From NCBI RefSeq assembly GCF_021917145.1, contig NC_061078.1:9189604-9253603 (forward strand): 64,000 nucleotides of DNA, in the 5' to 3' direction. Numbering within the stretch: the stretch's first letter is position 1; the number at the start of each line of letters is the position of its first letter. Of the stretch, positions 34,460 through 49,346 are shown piece by piece. Below the pieces are notes generated by a model. That model did not search any database, had not been told where the DNA came from, and saw only the letters and a list, made by a program, of their open reading frames with translations. Both the position numbers and the translations under genes were made by a program. The DNA comes from Hypomesus transpacificus. Lineage: Eukaryota; Chordata; Actinopteri; Osmeriformes; Osmeridae.

Positions 34460-37400
34460 CTACTCTCGTAAGTAAATTCGTGTGCACACAATGTCATCTG
34501 CTCCAAAAGTCTGAAAAGAGGTGAGGGAAAGAACATGGTCAGTATATGATATATAATTTCATATTCCATTTAAGAACATTGTTTAAGCTTCAGACTGTGC
34601 AGCCTTAAGATGCTACATGGAGATTGTACACCTAGTATTTACACATTCACATTTGTTCCCATTGGACACCACGCAGTTAGTCACATGGCAGTTGGTAAAG
34701 AACAGTGCAGTCGCTGTGAATGAATGAACGCACGAGGAAGAGCGGGGGGGGGAAGCGTTGGAGAGGTGTGTTGCAAGGGGTTGGTAGTCAACCCTGCAAG
34801 ATGCATGGGTGTTTCAGAATACTGACAAAACTGCATCTGAACTTCTACCAGCTCCAGAAATATTATCCCAGAACATGGGTTAGAAGCAGGGGCGGTTCTA
34901 CACGAGGGCCTACAGGGGCCAGTGCCCCTGTAAAAATATCCCTGGCCCCCCCTGAGCTGACAATTTTTTTTACACTTTTCTTTTAGTAGTCATCATGAAC
35001 TGAGAAAGGGACATTGCAGTCTTTTTTGCTCAGTAAATAAAAAAAGTTAGAGAAACATAAGGTATTGAGCCAGAGGCGTTTGCATGATTTCAATGTAAAG
35101 CAAAATTAAAGTATTTAATGTTTAAATATAATTTGTTCCCGTTTTTTATTGTGCCCCTCTGATTAAACACTGGCCCCCCCCAGTAAAATGTGTCTAGAAC
35201 TGCCACTGGATAGAATAGAGGGAGGACAAAAAGATCGCTCGCCTCTGAAGAATGGTGGCAAGAAGAGTCCATCTGCCGTCGGTTGGGGCGTCCAGGGAGA
35301 CATTAAGGCGCGGTGCGTCAGAGACCATCGGCATTTCCCCAACAGAACATGATCAATGAGGCCCATTACTGCAAGGAGACTTGGGCGACAGCCAGAAACC
35401 CCCGCCCCCTTTGCACTGTTGTTGGTATGGTCCTGCATCAGTCATTTATGACTTCCATTTTTCGGAAACGTTGGACATTTTCTTAGTTTCAAATCTAAAG
35501 CATAAAAGTTCTATAAAAATATATTTGTTATTCTGTTATTGTAGAAGACCAAGTTCAAATGTAGCCTATCTTCCAACTTATTTTCACATTGCTTCTAGAT
35601 CCCAGTGTTTTTTGTATGGGAATCACTCATACATAGAATAACTCATAAATGGTTGATCTAGGAATCAAGCCCATAAGTTCAAAGTTTAACTGTGCCATGT
35701 CTATTGAAGAGTGAAGACAGCTACAACAGGACACGAGGATCTGAATTATTTCACTCATGTAAGGGTCGTGTATTTATTTTTTACCAATGATAATTTGTTA
35801 TGGTTTACAAATGTTAATTATAACTCAATTATCTAAAATGATTCACAAGGGCTCCAAAAAAATACAGTGGTTGCAATTCCTTTAAAAAAAGACAACAAAT
35901 GAATTAGGGTTGCCTTGATTTCTAATGATAAATGGATGACGACTTGATATTATGTGAAACAAGAAGAACATTTTGAAAAGTTTGGCTTCACAAAGCAACA
36001 GGCATTTGATCTGCTCTCTCCCTTTTTACCAGACTTCCATCCAACATGACCTCAAGGCCATATCATATTACTTATCAATCCAATATGGACTAAAGTACAC
36101 ACCCTTATGTTGGGTGGGAAAATGCTGTATTTTCTTGTTGTTCAAAGCCCATTTTTTGTTGTGAAGCCCCTGCATTTTTTTAAGCATTACTTGCAGAGGT
36201 TTTCCCCTCAATTTTACACTATTAGTTGGAGTCAATAAAGAGACTGTCCTCATCACATAAAAATGGAAGGATGCAGTTATTGGCCTCAGTCATTCTGTTC
36301 CCTTTGGTCTGTGAAACAAAACAGGCCAGATGTTTACAAAAAGCACATGGCTCTTGGTAATATCACAGCCGGTGCTGGCAAACGTGAGGTGTTTTTGATG
36401 GAATCAAGAACATCCAACTCTTTGTTAGAGGATAGTTAAACAACAAACGTATGGTTGTGTAATATCAGCCTGGGTGTGTACACCTCAAAGTATTCATTGA
36501 AAGTCCCACTGGAGTTTTTACAGAGGTGTTGTAGAAACTCTGTCCAGTCTGGACTATGAAACTTTCTACAACATTCCTTAAAAGGTTTTGTTCAATTTAG
36601 GCAACCTACACAAGTGTTTCTCATTTGGGTGCAGTAGAGGTGCAATTATCAATTGTTTATACAGTATTCTGTAGACCGGTGTATATGGTTTGTTAAAGAG
36701 AACTATGAAAACCAAGACGTTTCTTACCAGTATGAGTTCGTCTCCTTTCAGTTCCCGGGTCCAGTATGTCTTGGGGCCATTTCCATCCAGAAGGGTTTGC
36801 CTGCAGTGCATTTTGCTCTCGGTCTCCCATGTGGCAAGGCTCTGGGCAGAAGTGCAAAGCATGAGTATGACCCAATATAGAAAATGTGGTCTGTGTATAT
36901 CGATATGATTGATTGGTAATAGCTGTGTAAAGGGGCACAGTTTCAGTAATTCAGTCATGTTGCATCAGACATAAAAATATAGTGTCTAGATTGGTATAAT
37001 TGCAAACCGTCTTCTCTAGCCCAGTGGGTACCTTGCACTTCCTGCCATCAACAGTTTCCTCATTAAATTCCTGGCCAATGACAAATGTAATCTCTGTGGT
37101 GCGCACAGTGGTGGAGGTCTTGATGTAGAACTGCTCGCCAGTCTGCCTGATCTCAACGTGGGGTTTGGAGGCCGCTGCCACAGCCACCTTTCTCAGCATA
37201 GCATTCACCCCTGTGAAGTACAGACAACATTTTTATATTTAACTAATTTAGCTGATGATGTTTTACTAATGCAACAAATAAATCATGCATACAGCAAGCA
37301 CAGCAGATAATCAAGGATCAGAAGTGGACAGTGATTTCAGTGTTTAATGCCATGGAACAATCGGTGCACACAAATGCAATATCTGTTAACCTGAAGTGAG

Positions 37401-39037
37401 CAGGGCGCTCTGGTGTCTCACTGGGTAGAGAGTCTCCTACATGGGCTAAATCCTTACCGCAGTGGCCCGGGTTTGATTCAAGCCCGGGTCGTTTGCTGCA
37501 TGTCTTCCCCTACCCTCCCCTGCCTTTTCTGTCTGTCTTAAACTGTCTCTATCCAATAAAGCTGCCAAGCATAAAAATTGCCAACATCAAAAGGGTAATT
37601 CAAACCCTACAAAGCAGACCTATATTGCAGCATTTGGAAATACTAGGTGTGCATGTTATGTATCTTACCCAAAGCAAAGAAACAAATGCATCGGTCCATA
37701 AAGTGGCAACTGTGAAGTAGCCTCACAAAAAAAACTTTTCAAAAGTAATTAGTCAATGCATTCTACCTAGGTTTGCAAACATTTAGATGACTACAAAATA
37801 AGCCATAAAAGATATTAAAACACTACTGTCAGTTCGATTTTGGTATTTCATACCAGATTTTATAAGCCTCTATTTCTTCTCATTTCATCATGCAGAGATG
37901 AATACAGTTACCACATTTTTGTCTGCTTCTGGCGCCATGGAGTGGAACAAAAGAGATTTAAATTCCCCTTCTAAACATGAAATGTATCCTCACAAGAAGA
38001 ATGGAATGCTTAAATAAAAGTAACTTCTTCATAACGTTGTAGAACATGATGGATATTCCTCCTGAGAAATGATTGCAGCAATACAGTGTTTACCTCCTCT
38101 GTCATAGTCACTGTACAAACAACTGGATGAGAAAATGTCGGTCTGTGCCCCATTTATTTCCCAAATTCTGCTTGTTTCCTATTCCTCAAGTACTGCTGGG
38201 CCAATACTAAAGCCTTATTGTTTCCACTGCAATTAAAACTGGTGTACAGTACTTGAGTTTCCCAAGGAGGGGATTTCAATCTTTCCGTTATTTTATTTTC
38301 TTTCCCTCACATCTTTGTTTGACGATGAAAAAAACAAATGATGATGCCGGGGAGTTTTGTCTGAGCCAATAAGTAGGCTAGACCTTGGGCTCAGGGAGAG
38401 AGATCTAATTTTGAGTCACAAGAGACAAATTGGAGAAAACAAACACAGTGAATTGTCTCACCCATTCAGCATCCATTTCAACTGAAATGGTGCTGGAATT
38501 ATTTGAAGGCAGTAAAGGAGAAAATTGATAATTCCAAATGATTTGCATCACCAGCAAAAAACCCATGTAGGATATTTTATGCCCATATTGTACACAGGGC
38601 ATACTTTTGAGTTTGTCCCTGCATGGAATCAAGCCCATAGGAATGCTATGCATCTGCCATTTGAAATAGTGATTATAATAAGGGAACTTAAGTTACTCTT
38701 AGTTCTGACCATTGAGCGACAGAAACAGAGAACGACTGAGAACCAGAGACAGAAATAGGAGTTAAAAAAGAGAAAGGGAAAACAGTTTAAATATACTCAA
38801 ATCAAATTGACAAAACATAGCGTATTGAAAACATCTATAACTACTGTGTTGAGCAGACACATTAAGGTATCAAAAACACAGTCAACCAATGAGCCCTAGA
38901 CATTGTGGTAAAGATTTAATTTGATCTCACCTTAAAATGCACAGTAATTGAAAGTATTTAGGCTTACCAAGGGCTTTCAGCAGATCATCAAAATGTTCAC
39001 TGCTCTTCATTTTCCAAGTGCCGGCGAAATTGGGCAT
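34460..39037 (-). CDS. crabp1: Cellular retinoic acid-binding protein 1
   Basis: Four exons on the minus strand: 38968-39037, 37032-37210, 36728-36841 and 34460-34510. They total 414 nt (137 aa, the normal length) with closing phases. The last exon encodes only 16 residues and was found by looking for the family C-terminus behind a splice acceptor. The protein is a 10-strand beta-barrel of the intracellular lipid-binding family that holds all-trans retinoic acid in the cytosol and steers it to catabolism. Visible hallmarks are [50 protein letters not shown] and the closing TRIYLRE. The carboxylate-binding residues of the family, Arg112, Arg132 and Tyr134 counting Met, are all present. Introns 1 and 3 contain a SINE and a hAT-like MITE. 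I cannot tell crabp1a from crabp1b. Confidence 0.97.
34887..35208. mobile_element. Short hAT-like non-autonomous element (MITE)
   Basis: A ~322-bp segment in crabp1 intron 3. Its ends are imperfect inverted repeats: left CAGGGGCGGTTCTACAC, and right, read on the other strand, CAGTGGCAGTTCTAGAC. The flanking octamers gttagaag (34879-34886) and gatagaat (35209-35216) match at 6 of 8 positions, as expected for an old 8-bp hAT target duplication. The interior is AT-rich and non-coding, with inner GGCCAGTG/CACTGGCC pairs close to each end. Confidence 0.6.
37400..37580 (+). mobile_element. tRNA-derived SINE
   Basis: The head resembles a tRNA gene, with an A-box-like TGGTGTCTCACTGGGTAGAG (37411-37430) and a B-box-like GGTTTGATTC (about 37470-37479) about 40 bp apart, as in RNA polymerase III promoters. 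A C/T-rich body and a tail with an AATAAAG word near 37555 follow. It sits in crabp1 intron 1 on the strand opposite to the gene. The head does not fold into a clean cloverleaf by eye, so it is a SINE and not a tRNA gene. Confidence 0.65.
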
Positions 39038-39200
39038 TTTCTTGGGGTGGCTGAAGATGTACCTGCCTGTGTCTCTTCTCCTCTTGATGTAGTCTGAATG
39101 CTCTCTTTCTGCCTCCTCGCAGTCTCTTCCTCTCTCTCTCCTTGTGTAATGATCCTTCACAGTGTGCCTCTCCCTCGCTTTATCACCCCCCCCCCCACTC
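39038..39200 (-). promoter_or_regulatory. Presumed crabp1 promoter and 5' UTR
   Basis: Immediately upstream of the crabp1 start on the minus strand. A GATAAAG word around 39177-39183, read on the minus strand, could act as a weak TATA element, and a C/G homopolymer (39187-39196) lies just above it. The transcription start is not determined. Confidence 0.3.
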
Positions 39201-39770
39201 TTCTCACACACACACACATTTTCTCTGTCTCCGACTCCCTCTCTTTCCCTCTTCCTCTCTTTATGGCTCTCTATTTCTCCCTCCTTTTTTCCTTCATTCA
39301 GTCCCTGGTTTTCTTCATTTTTCCCTGTTCATTTATATCTCTCAATGGTCAGAACTGAGTGAGTTAAATACCCTTGTTCTAATGACTATTTCAAATGACA
39401 TGCAAAGAGGTTTAGATGGGCTAATTTTCAGGCTGTAATATAAATGGAGCCATAGCATATTCAAGTGGACCGAGTAAAGCCGAATGATGAGGCCATGATC
39501 ATTGATGTATGATGTCACCACATCAATAATGCCACATTGCATACAATATGGCATTATTGCTGTAGAATGTTAATGGGAAAATTATATTTCATGAAACATA
39601 TTTGAATGAGCCATTGTGGCAGTGAATTCCCCTTTATTCCCCCCTAATGATGGAATGTAAAGTAAACATTTCCCCTTTCTTGCAGATTTTTCTGCTTTGT
39701 TCAGATAAGGCAGGGCTGAAAACCAAGCTTACCAGGCTTTTTATGAATTTCCCATAAAGGTAAAGTCATT

Positions 39771-39903
39771 GGCCGGGTTTCCCAGATTCGTTAAAAAGCT
39801 CTTAACGCTAAGAGCTTCTTAAGAGCGTTCTATAGCGCTCTTCGAACGTTCTTAAGAAGTTATTGGCGTTAAGCGCTTCTTAACGAATCTGGGAAACCTG
39901 GCC
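39771..39903. mobile_element. Palindromic MITE, complete copy
   Basis: A 133-bp near-perfect inverted repeat. The left arm begins GGCCGGGTTTCCCAGATTCG and the right arm ends in its reverse complement (CGAATCTGGGAAACCTGGCC). Inner segments pair through AAGCTCTTAACGCTAAGAGC-type repeats, so the whole unit can fold into one long hairpin around about 39835. It is flanked by ATT on both sides (39768-39770 and 39904-39906), a possible 3-bp target duplication. No coding capacity. Confidence 0.85.
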
Positions 39904-40693
39904 ATTGTCGGTTCAGCTGTGTACTCCCCAAAACCTATGAAGCACTGCAGCTCTTGAGAATAAGTGGCCCACCCAAGCACCCACACATTTCCCCCACCAC
40001 CACTACCCAAAGTCTGACTTGTTCTCTGTCTCCATGCCTCTTCATCAGTCACTTTGACCGAGTGCCTTTCAGACAGTGGTTGATGAGACTCAGGAAGTCT
40101 CTTTTTTTTTAAGGGCTCCATCTAGTTCCCAATGTTTGCCTCAATTTGTCTCATTAAACATCTAATTGTTTTCAGCCTGGCTTGCTAATTTGCATTCTCT
40201 TTTTTTTTTTAAGCCCCCCAAAAATAAGAAAAACTGCACGAGGCAGAGTGAAAAACATCATCTGACCCACCGTGCTAATAAACAATGTTTGACATGTCTC
40301 GGATGAACTGTCCCAGGTGCATATTTTTTTCAAAACACTTTTTTATATTGCTTGTGAAAGACAACTCATGGATTACTGTAAATGCCACAGTAGCACATTT
40401 AAAGGACATCTTTGGAGCATGCCAACTCAAACAGTGCATGTGGGTTTCATTGGGCAATTGATTCTGTGTAGAGTCTGGGGTGTTTTTCTTCCTAAAATAA
40501 GTATGCCTTTGTCATTTCATTTTCAGAAATAGTTGAAAGTGGAGTGATATTGGAGGAAACCATTTAGATTGGATTATAACTAAGTTGACTAAGTTCTAAA
40601 GTAGACAATCTTTCTTACCTATTGACTAGCTAATTGAGACATTTAGTTATACATGTATGACCTCTATTTATCATAACATCAACCATTGATATT

Positions 40694-40779
40694 GACCGGG
40701 TTTCCCAGATTCGTTAAGAAGCTCTTAACGCTAAGAGCGTCTTAAGAACGTTCTAAGGGCGCTCTCGAACGTCTTTTAG
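40694..40779. mobile_element. Second copy of the palindromic MITE, truncated
   Basis: Starts with the same arm (CCGGGTTTCCCAGATTCGTT at 40697), continues through the AAGAGCGTCTTAAGAACG region and ends near 40779 before the second arm is complete. It is also preceded by ATT. The presence of two copies within 1 kb shows a dispersed family and not a one-off hairpin. Confidence 0.8.
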
Positions 40780-42303
40780 TTGGATAAAAAAACACATTCC
40801 AAGAAGTAGTCCTCATTCAAGTCAAATTACTCCCTTGCTCTCTTGGTTAAGTATTTCACAGAGCAAGTTTTCAGAGGAGAAAATGATCCATTACGAGTGA
40901 AAATGACCCAGGGTCATTTTTTCCCACTGAAAATGGTGTGAGAAAAAGAGAAACGTGTTGGAAATATATATTTGAGGATTGGTCATGATATTAACTTACC
41001 ACAGTATCCACAATATCTACTACAGCATCAGCTTTGCTAATGCCCAGAGAAAAGCAAACGGATCAGTTCCATGTGGTTGTGTAGATCCAACCATAAGCTT
41101 AAACTATGAATGCATGGAAAGTGTGTTTGTGGAAAAGCATTAGAGATGAACACTGGCGTGATAGAGATATCCAATGGGTGCTCTGTCCCTTTTAAATGGT
41201 CACTCAAATTCAATTTATTTACAAAGTCTGTCTAAAAATCATCACAAAATATTATTATGGCCTCAATTGTCATTTGATCTATATCAATATTACAGAAACT
41301 ACTTGAAAGGGATTTATGTAAAATACTATATTTTTGTGGTTGCTAAAAAAACTACAACTGCATTTGAAGCCCAAATAATCAGACTTAATTCACACTGATT
41401 GCACTCCAGTGATTTACTGGTACAATACACAAAATCACAACTTGTAATTTCTTACACCTAACACTCCATTTGACATGGTTTCCTTTACAGAGTAGTTTGC
41501 TGGTGATCCATAACATTTTTACTTTACCAATGTTTTTGTTATCAATGCAGCAATGGTAAGTATTAAGTTACGTATAGAATTTGAGTTTCGAAGTGGAAAC
41601 CTATTAATTTCCCTGCTTCCTTAAGTGTGTATTCATTCTTAATTCTAAAATACTGCAATTATTCAGGCAGGCATGATACTATACCACCATTTTTTGCATG
41701 TGTCTCATCCCTGGTAAACAAATAACCAAATTGTAAAAACGAATTTTTCAAGACTGGTGACTTCTCTTCCACAGTAAAAAGGTTTGGTGCAAAGTGAACT
41801 ATATTGATCTGGTATCTTTGAGACTCCTCAGGCACAACACTTCACTAATTCTACCACCAGGGATGTGTCGGGAGATAAATGGTTACATTGGGCAGCTACA
41901 AGTTTACGTAGATACCCTATAGTTGCATACAAATGTTAAATGTACGAGATTCTGTTTCACATTTGGGGTATCCTTAAAGTAGATGAGCCACTATGGAGTC
42001 ACATACAGATTATAATCCAAAATGGCAGAGTTATTACCCCACAGTAATACAACTCTCCACAATTTACTAAAAAGGCAACCATTCAAAAAAGGCAAAAATT
42101 AATTTACTTAATTAAAAGACAAGGAAGCCATAATGAAGGAACAGAGCAGGGAGATTCTGGCTCATTTCCATTTTGGCCCCTAAACCTTCAATCTGCAGCT
42201 ATTTTAGTTTCTCCCGTCCAATCCTTTTATGTATGTGAGACCACCTCTGGATGCAAACCCCTGGGGCCAAAATGGAACTGTGCTGACATCAACAAAGTGC
42301 CTT

Positions 42304-43743
42304 CTACCAGTGTCTAGAGTCCACCAGTTCTGGTCGCAAACTCAGTTTCTTTAGGGTCTCATATCCGACCACCATGACGATTGCTGTGGGAGTGGAGGAT
42401 ATGATGCGAGCCGACAGGCCTTTGGTCATCCCCCAGAATCCCTCCTCAACTATCAGCTGCTTCAGCGTCTCAATGACGGAGGTCCTGCCTTCAACCTGTC
42501 AAACACACAAAGACTGTAGTCACAAAATTACCAGCCAATTAAGCAACATTTGTTTAAGATATTTGTGTTCAATGTCTGTTAAAGGCTTTAAATGCAAGTA
42601 GTTTTACAGAAAGAAAACTTTGAAATATATGGAAATTGTTCAATAGTTTTTTCCAATATGCCAGTGTGATGGCAATTGGATAAATGAATCACGCCTGAAT
42701 TAAGGCTGTTATCCATCTTGCTACAGGACGTGGAGCAAACACTGAGACAGACTAGAAGTTGACAACCAACATTTGCTCTTTTGGTGAAAGTGTCAGGTGA
42801 CAGTGACACCCCCTGGACTTGACCAATCTGCCTTTTCTTAAAATACTTAATTCTACCTGTACTCTAGCTCTAACCACATCCATAGGGTTGGTGACAGTTG
42901 ATGCAGTTGCAGCAGCAAGTGGTCCAGCCATGGCTTGCAGAATCAGATGAGGGCAGTCACTGGGTGCCATTTTGGAAAGCTGTTCTGAAAGTCATTGAAA
43001 AACTCAGTATGATGAATTTGGGGTAAAATGCTTTAAAAATAATGTTCATAAATATATGTATCTAGAAATGGATTATACTGCAACAATAAAAAGACAGTAC
43101 ACCAGCTCGTTTTACCTGCATACAAGTGATAAAAAGGCCACCAGACGGCACTATTAGGGATGTAAGTCAGCAGAGAGGCCACATATCCCCTGTAAAAACC
43201 GCGAAAGCCATCGGCAGCAAAAATCTGCGCAATTATGTCCCTGGTTTGGCCAAACGTAATTTTGGCCTTTCCACCTTCCACTCTGGGCTTGATCCGGAAG
43301 CGAGTCAGGTGCTCACCTTGTCCCTGCATCATAAGCTGCTGAGAAACCACATCAATTGGGACAGTGATGCTCTGGGCGACCAGGGAAGCTGAGCCGCCAG
43401 CCACCAGTGACTTTATGGTATTGTCATTAGAATAGTTGGAAACATACTTCCTGACCAACTCATAGGTTGTGATGTATGCCTGGCCTGATATTAGCGTGAA
43501 GGTATTGACCATGAATCCTCGGTAGAGGCCCCGCACTCCCTCCGAGCGCAAGATCTTAAAAAAGGCATCAAAGGTCCCATTGTAAAGTGACTTGCCCTTT
43601 TGCACTTGTAGCCGGGTGCGTATTAGGGTGGCGGGGTATACCGTGGCCCTTATGGACATGGTCATGAACACCCCAAAAGAGTAGAACTTCCTCTTGTCAA
43701 GGTCCTCCCATTCGATGATCTGTATGTTCCTCTTCTGTTGCAT
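42304..43743 (-). CDS. slc25a44: Mitochondrial solute carrier SLC25A44 (branched-chain amino acids)
   Basis: Three coding exons on the minus strand: 43116-43743, 42857-42984 and 42304-42495. They total 948 nt (315 aa; human 314) with closing phases. The protein belongs to the SLC25 carrier family of the inner mitochondrial membrane: three tandem ~100-residue repeats, each with two transmembrane helices and a signature after the odd helix. Here these read YPATLIRTRLQ, VPIDVVSQQLM and NPMDVVRARVQ. In the mammalian orthologue the family role is import of branched-chain amino acids for catabolism. The C-terminus LRPELVDSRHW matches the vertebrate pattern. A 5' UTR exon lies upstream (donor at 44374/44375, acceptor before 43784). 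The gene diverges from psma4. Confidence 0.97.
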
Positions 43744-44374
43744 CCTGCCTCCCAGAGATGCCCCTTCATCAGACTAGCAGCACTCTGATGAGAATAAGAA
43801 AAATGGTCAGCAGCCATTTACTATGCAAGCTTCTGCAGTGACTACAGACAGACCTGTGACCATTGGTTTGTTGTTATGCTGGACAGCTGTTGAATCAAAG
43901 AGAATTGTCATGAACTGCTGAACGAGAACTATTAATATGACCACAGTTGGCCCGCTATTACGTTACACTGTACCTAGGCCAGTTTATGGTTTTGAGACAC
44001 TATTCACAACGTAAGTCTGTCAGTGATCAGTGACTGTTATGTAACGCTTCCAGCAACCTGGTTTACGTGATACTTTCATTCGCTAACTAGCTAACCTAGC
44101 TAGCCCAGGTCACACAGGACAAAATGTTCTGAAAGCTGACACACAGTACCAATCATATAAGGAACAATGCATATTGGAAGTTACTTTTTGACCTAAAAAA
44201 ACCGACAAGCAGAATGTAATCGGGTGTTCGATGCTGTGTAGCTGGCAAGCTATTTATTTTGATATTAAAGCTAAACATTAGCTTTGCAGATGTAATGGCC
44301 TAGCACGGGCTTGTTCGCCGAGCTAGCTAGCTAAATGGCTAATGTTAGCCAATGGTCACCCAAGCAAAACTTAC

Positions 44375-44640
44375 CTTGTTGGACAGGTGTTTACAAAAAT
44401 GGTAAGGTCATCATCAAGATTAATATGTCATAGCTATTACCGCGTGATAAAACAACAACTAATTTGAAGAGATTCCCCACAGATGTAGCTAAATGTTATG
44501 ACCGTAAGACGTCTAGTTAGCCTAGCTTGTTTGATTGCTGCTAGCTAGTAGTGTTCCTGTTCTCCCATCAAATGTCATGCTGCTGATCAACCAATTGCCA
44601 ACAGTAATACCGACATAACTGCGGGTGGAAGGTTATCATA
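44375..44640 (-). promoter_or_regulatory. slc25a44 5' UTR exon and promoter region
   Basis: On the minus strand, ACAAG followed by a GTAAG donor (exon edge at 44375) pairs with the acceptor just above 43784, giving a non-coding first exon. Its upper limit is unknown. The flanking sequence (44070-44540) is rich in TAGC words, like the 5' parts of the other genes here. Confidence 0.5.
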
Positions 44641-45130
44641 AGGTACGTGTCCGGATCATAGACTGTATGGTCCGGATGTCAATGTATTCTGACTAATGTA
44701 ACTATTAGCGATTTATAATATATGTCGTTTCTTATATTAGTAAGATCTTATTTTGGAACAGACAAGCTACATGCTGCAAAGACTAGTAGTTAGACAATGC
44801 AACTTCAAAAAGAAAGAACAAAAGGATAAGACAGGTCAGTGCCTAATTAAATGAGAAGGGACATACATTAGCCTACAGAAGAGTCCATTAAGATGTTGAG
44901 GCATTTAAATATTTAAAAAAGAAGGGAATAACCATATTGTGGAAGGGAAAAGGGTGAATTCCCACAGGAAGACATCAACATTTTTTAATTTCAAAAAATG
45001 TCTTGGCCAAGACACTCGGATTTAAAATCTCAGAGAGGACTTTCTGGTTGAATAAAGGTTATAATAATTGTATTCTTATTCTTGAAAGCATTGAACATTA
45101 CGTATCCACAAATTCTTCCCTTCAATTCAG
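44641..45130. other. Intergenic region between divergent slc25a44 and psma4
   Basis: About 500 bp, AT-rich, with no coding signal. Regulatory sequence for both genes is expected here, but I see no unambiguous element. Confidence 0.45.
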
Positions 45131-45274
45131 ACTCAGAGGCAGAGCCGACGACAGATGGCGGTACTGAGAAATTCGACAAACAAATCTGCTTCTTTTCTAT
45201 CTTGCTTTCTCTACGCCCACAGTGTGTCAGCAACAAACCGCTAGCAAAGCAGACATCAGTATAAGGAAATCGTT
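45131..45274 (+). promoter_or_regulatory. psma4 promoter and non-coding first exon
   Basis: AGATGGCGG at about 45154-45162 matches the YY1-type AAGATGGCGGC element common at housekeeping transcription starts. The donor GTAAGT at 45275 ends a 5' UTR exon, and its partner acceptor is at 45909-45910. Confidence 0.5.
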
Positions 45275-45936
45275 GTAAGTTTTTGTTATTTTATTGATAA
45301 CTTTTATTGAAATGCCTTGTGCAGTTTGATTGTAGCAAGAATTAGTTATCCAACCAATAAGTTGTAGTATGTGAAATGTTAGGTTTGTTACCGGTAGCTA
45401 TATAGCTAGCTAGTAGCATTGTTACAGTAAGCATGCTACTAGTAGCTGCTAGCTGAATTTACTTTCTGTTTCCTTACCTTATGCGAACGACGTTATCGTC
45501 CATGATGATTTTGTTATCATGCTAGCTAATAGAGCTATGCTAGCTAACAGAACTATAAAGCTAGATATTAGATTGCAATCTTCAGTCAATCCATTTTTTT
45601 ATATATTTTTTTGCAGACTTCGTACATATATGTACACCTTACAAGTTTGCTGGTAACATTTTAGTTTTTGCTCTCGGTTGCTAGAGATTTGAAAGCTAAG
45701 GCTAAAATTGCTAACCTAGTCACAGCCAGTCAGCTAGACTGACTAGCTTAGTTTTAGCTTCAAAAAGTTGCCAAGTGTAAAGTGTATTAGCGTTAGTTCA
45801 GTGCTTCATGTAGCGTTTAAGTAGCACAACATTTGATGATTGACTCCAAGTTGTTGTATGTGCTCAGTACCGTGATACACTTGGTGGTTAAATTATATAT
45901 TTTTTTACAGGTGTAATTTGCCTTAAAGCTTGCAGA

Positions 45937-48804
<2,868 letters not shown>

Positions 48805-48886
48805 GCACTCGTCAATTGCACAAGTGATAGTAAATTGAAAAATAGATTCATCCACCTCTAACATGTTTAACGTTTGTCTTTTCTTT

Positions 48887-48892
48887 AATAAA
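48887..48892 (+). terminator. psma4 polyadenylation signal
   Basis: AATAAA about 83 bp past the stop codon, followed by a T/G-rich stretch near 48900-48940. This would give a short 3' UTR, as usual for proteasome subunits. Confidence 0.7.
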
Positions 48893-49340
48893 ATATGTAA
48901 AACACTCTGTTTCATTCCGGGAGGGCGTCTTATGTTTGTCACCATTGACTACCCAACATTATTTCTATTTATGTTTGGAGCTATTGTTCTCTTAAGGATG
49001 GTGGTTTTTCTCTTTTTTTTTCTCTTCTATAATTTGCCATTCAAGCCCTTGATGTAACCGACCCGAGGTAGCTTATTTGCAAGTCAATTGTCAAAGTGTG
49101 GTGGGTGAGTTGGGGAATCCTGTTAGTGAAATCTGTTCTGGGAATATTTTACTAATTTAGTAAAATATTAAGAATTGTGGTTGTCAAAGAGAATTTTCTT
49201 GGTAAATGGTATCCCTGCCTTACATGATTATCTCTAAGCTACTTTTGCCACCAACCAACACCTAATGTTCAAATGTATTAACAATGCAACAGCTTACTCG
49301 TAAAAAGAACAAAGACTAGAGTCAGAGACAAAATAAAATG
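48893..49340. other. Sequence between the psma4 and antizyme transcript ends
   Basis: About 450 bp of AT-rich sequence between two convergent genes. I see nothing else in it. Confidence 0.5.
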
Positions 49341-49346
49341 TTTATT
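49341..49346 (-). terminator. Polyadenylation signal candidate for the antizyme gene
   Basis: TTTATT on the plus strand reads AATAAA in the antizyme sense. It would give a 3' UTR of about 1.0 kb (49330-50376), which shows no coding signal. Confidence 0.45.

Larger units (their letters stand above)
39201..42303. other. Intergenic region between crabp1 and slc25a44
   Basis: About 3.1 kb with no exon recognised. It holds CT/CA-rich sequence at 39180-39330, two related palindromic MITE copies (39771-39903 and 40694-40779) and AT-rich unique-looking sequence. The part just below 42304 is presumably the slc25a44 3' UTR. Confidence 0.6.

Noticed and set aside
37411-37485. A possible tRNA gene
   Set aside because: A- and B-box-like words exist, but no convincing acceptor stem or anticodon loop. 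The downstream body and tail fit a SINE.
39098-39438. Overlapping 66-98-codon frames opposite the crabp1 5' end
   Set aside because: Low-complexity CT/CA-rich sequence upstream of crabp1. The peptides are Ser/Leu/Pro/Phe-rich with no conserved feature.
43126-43392. A plus-strand frame opposite slc25a44
   Set aside because: Antisense shadow of the first slc25a44 coding exon.
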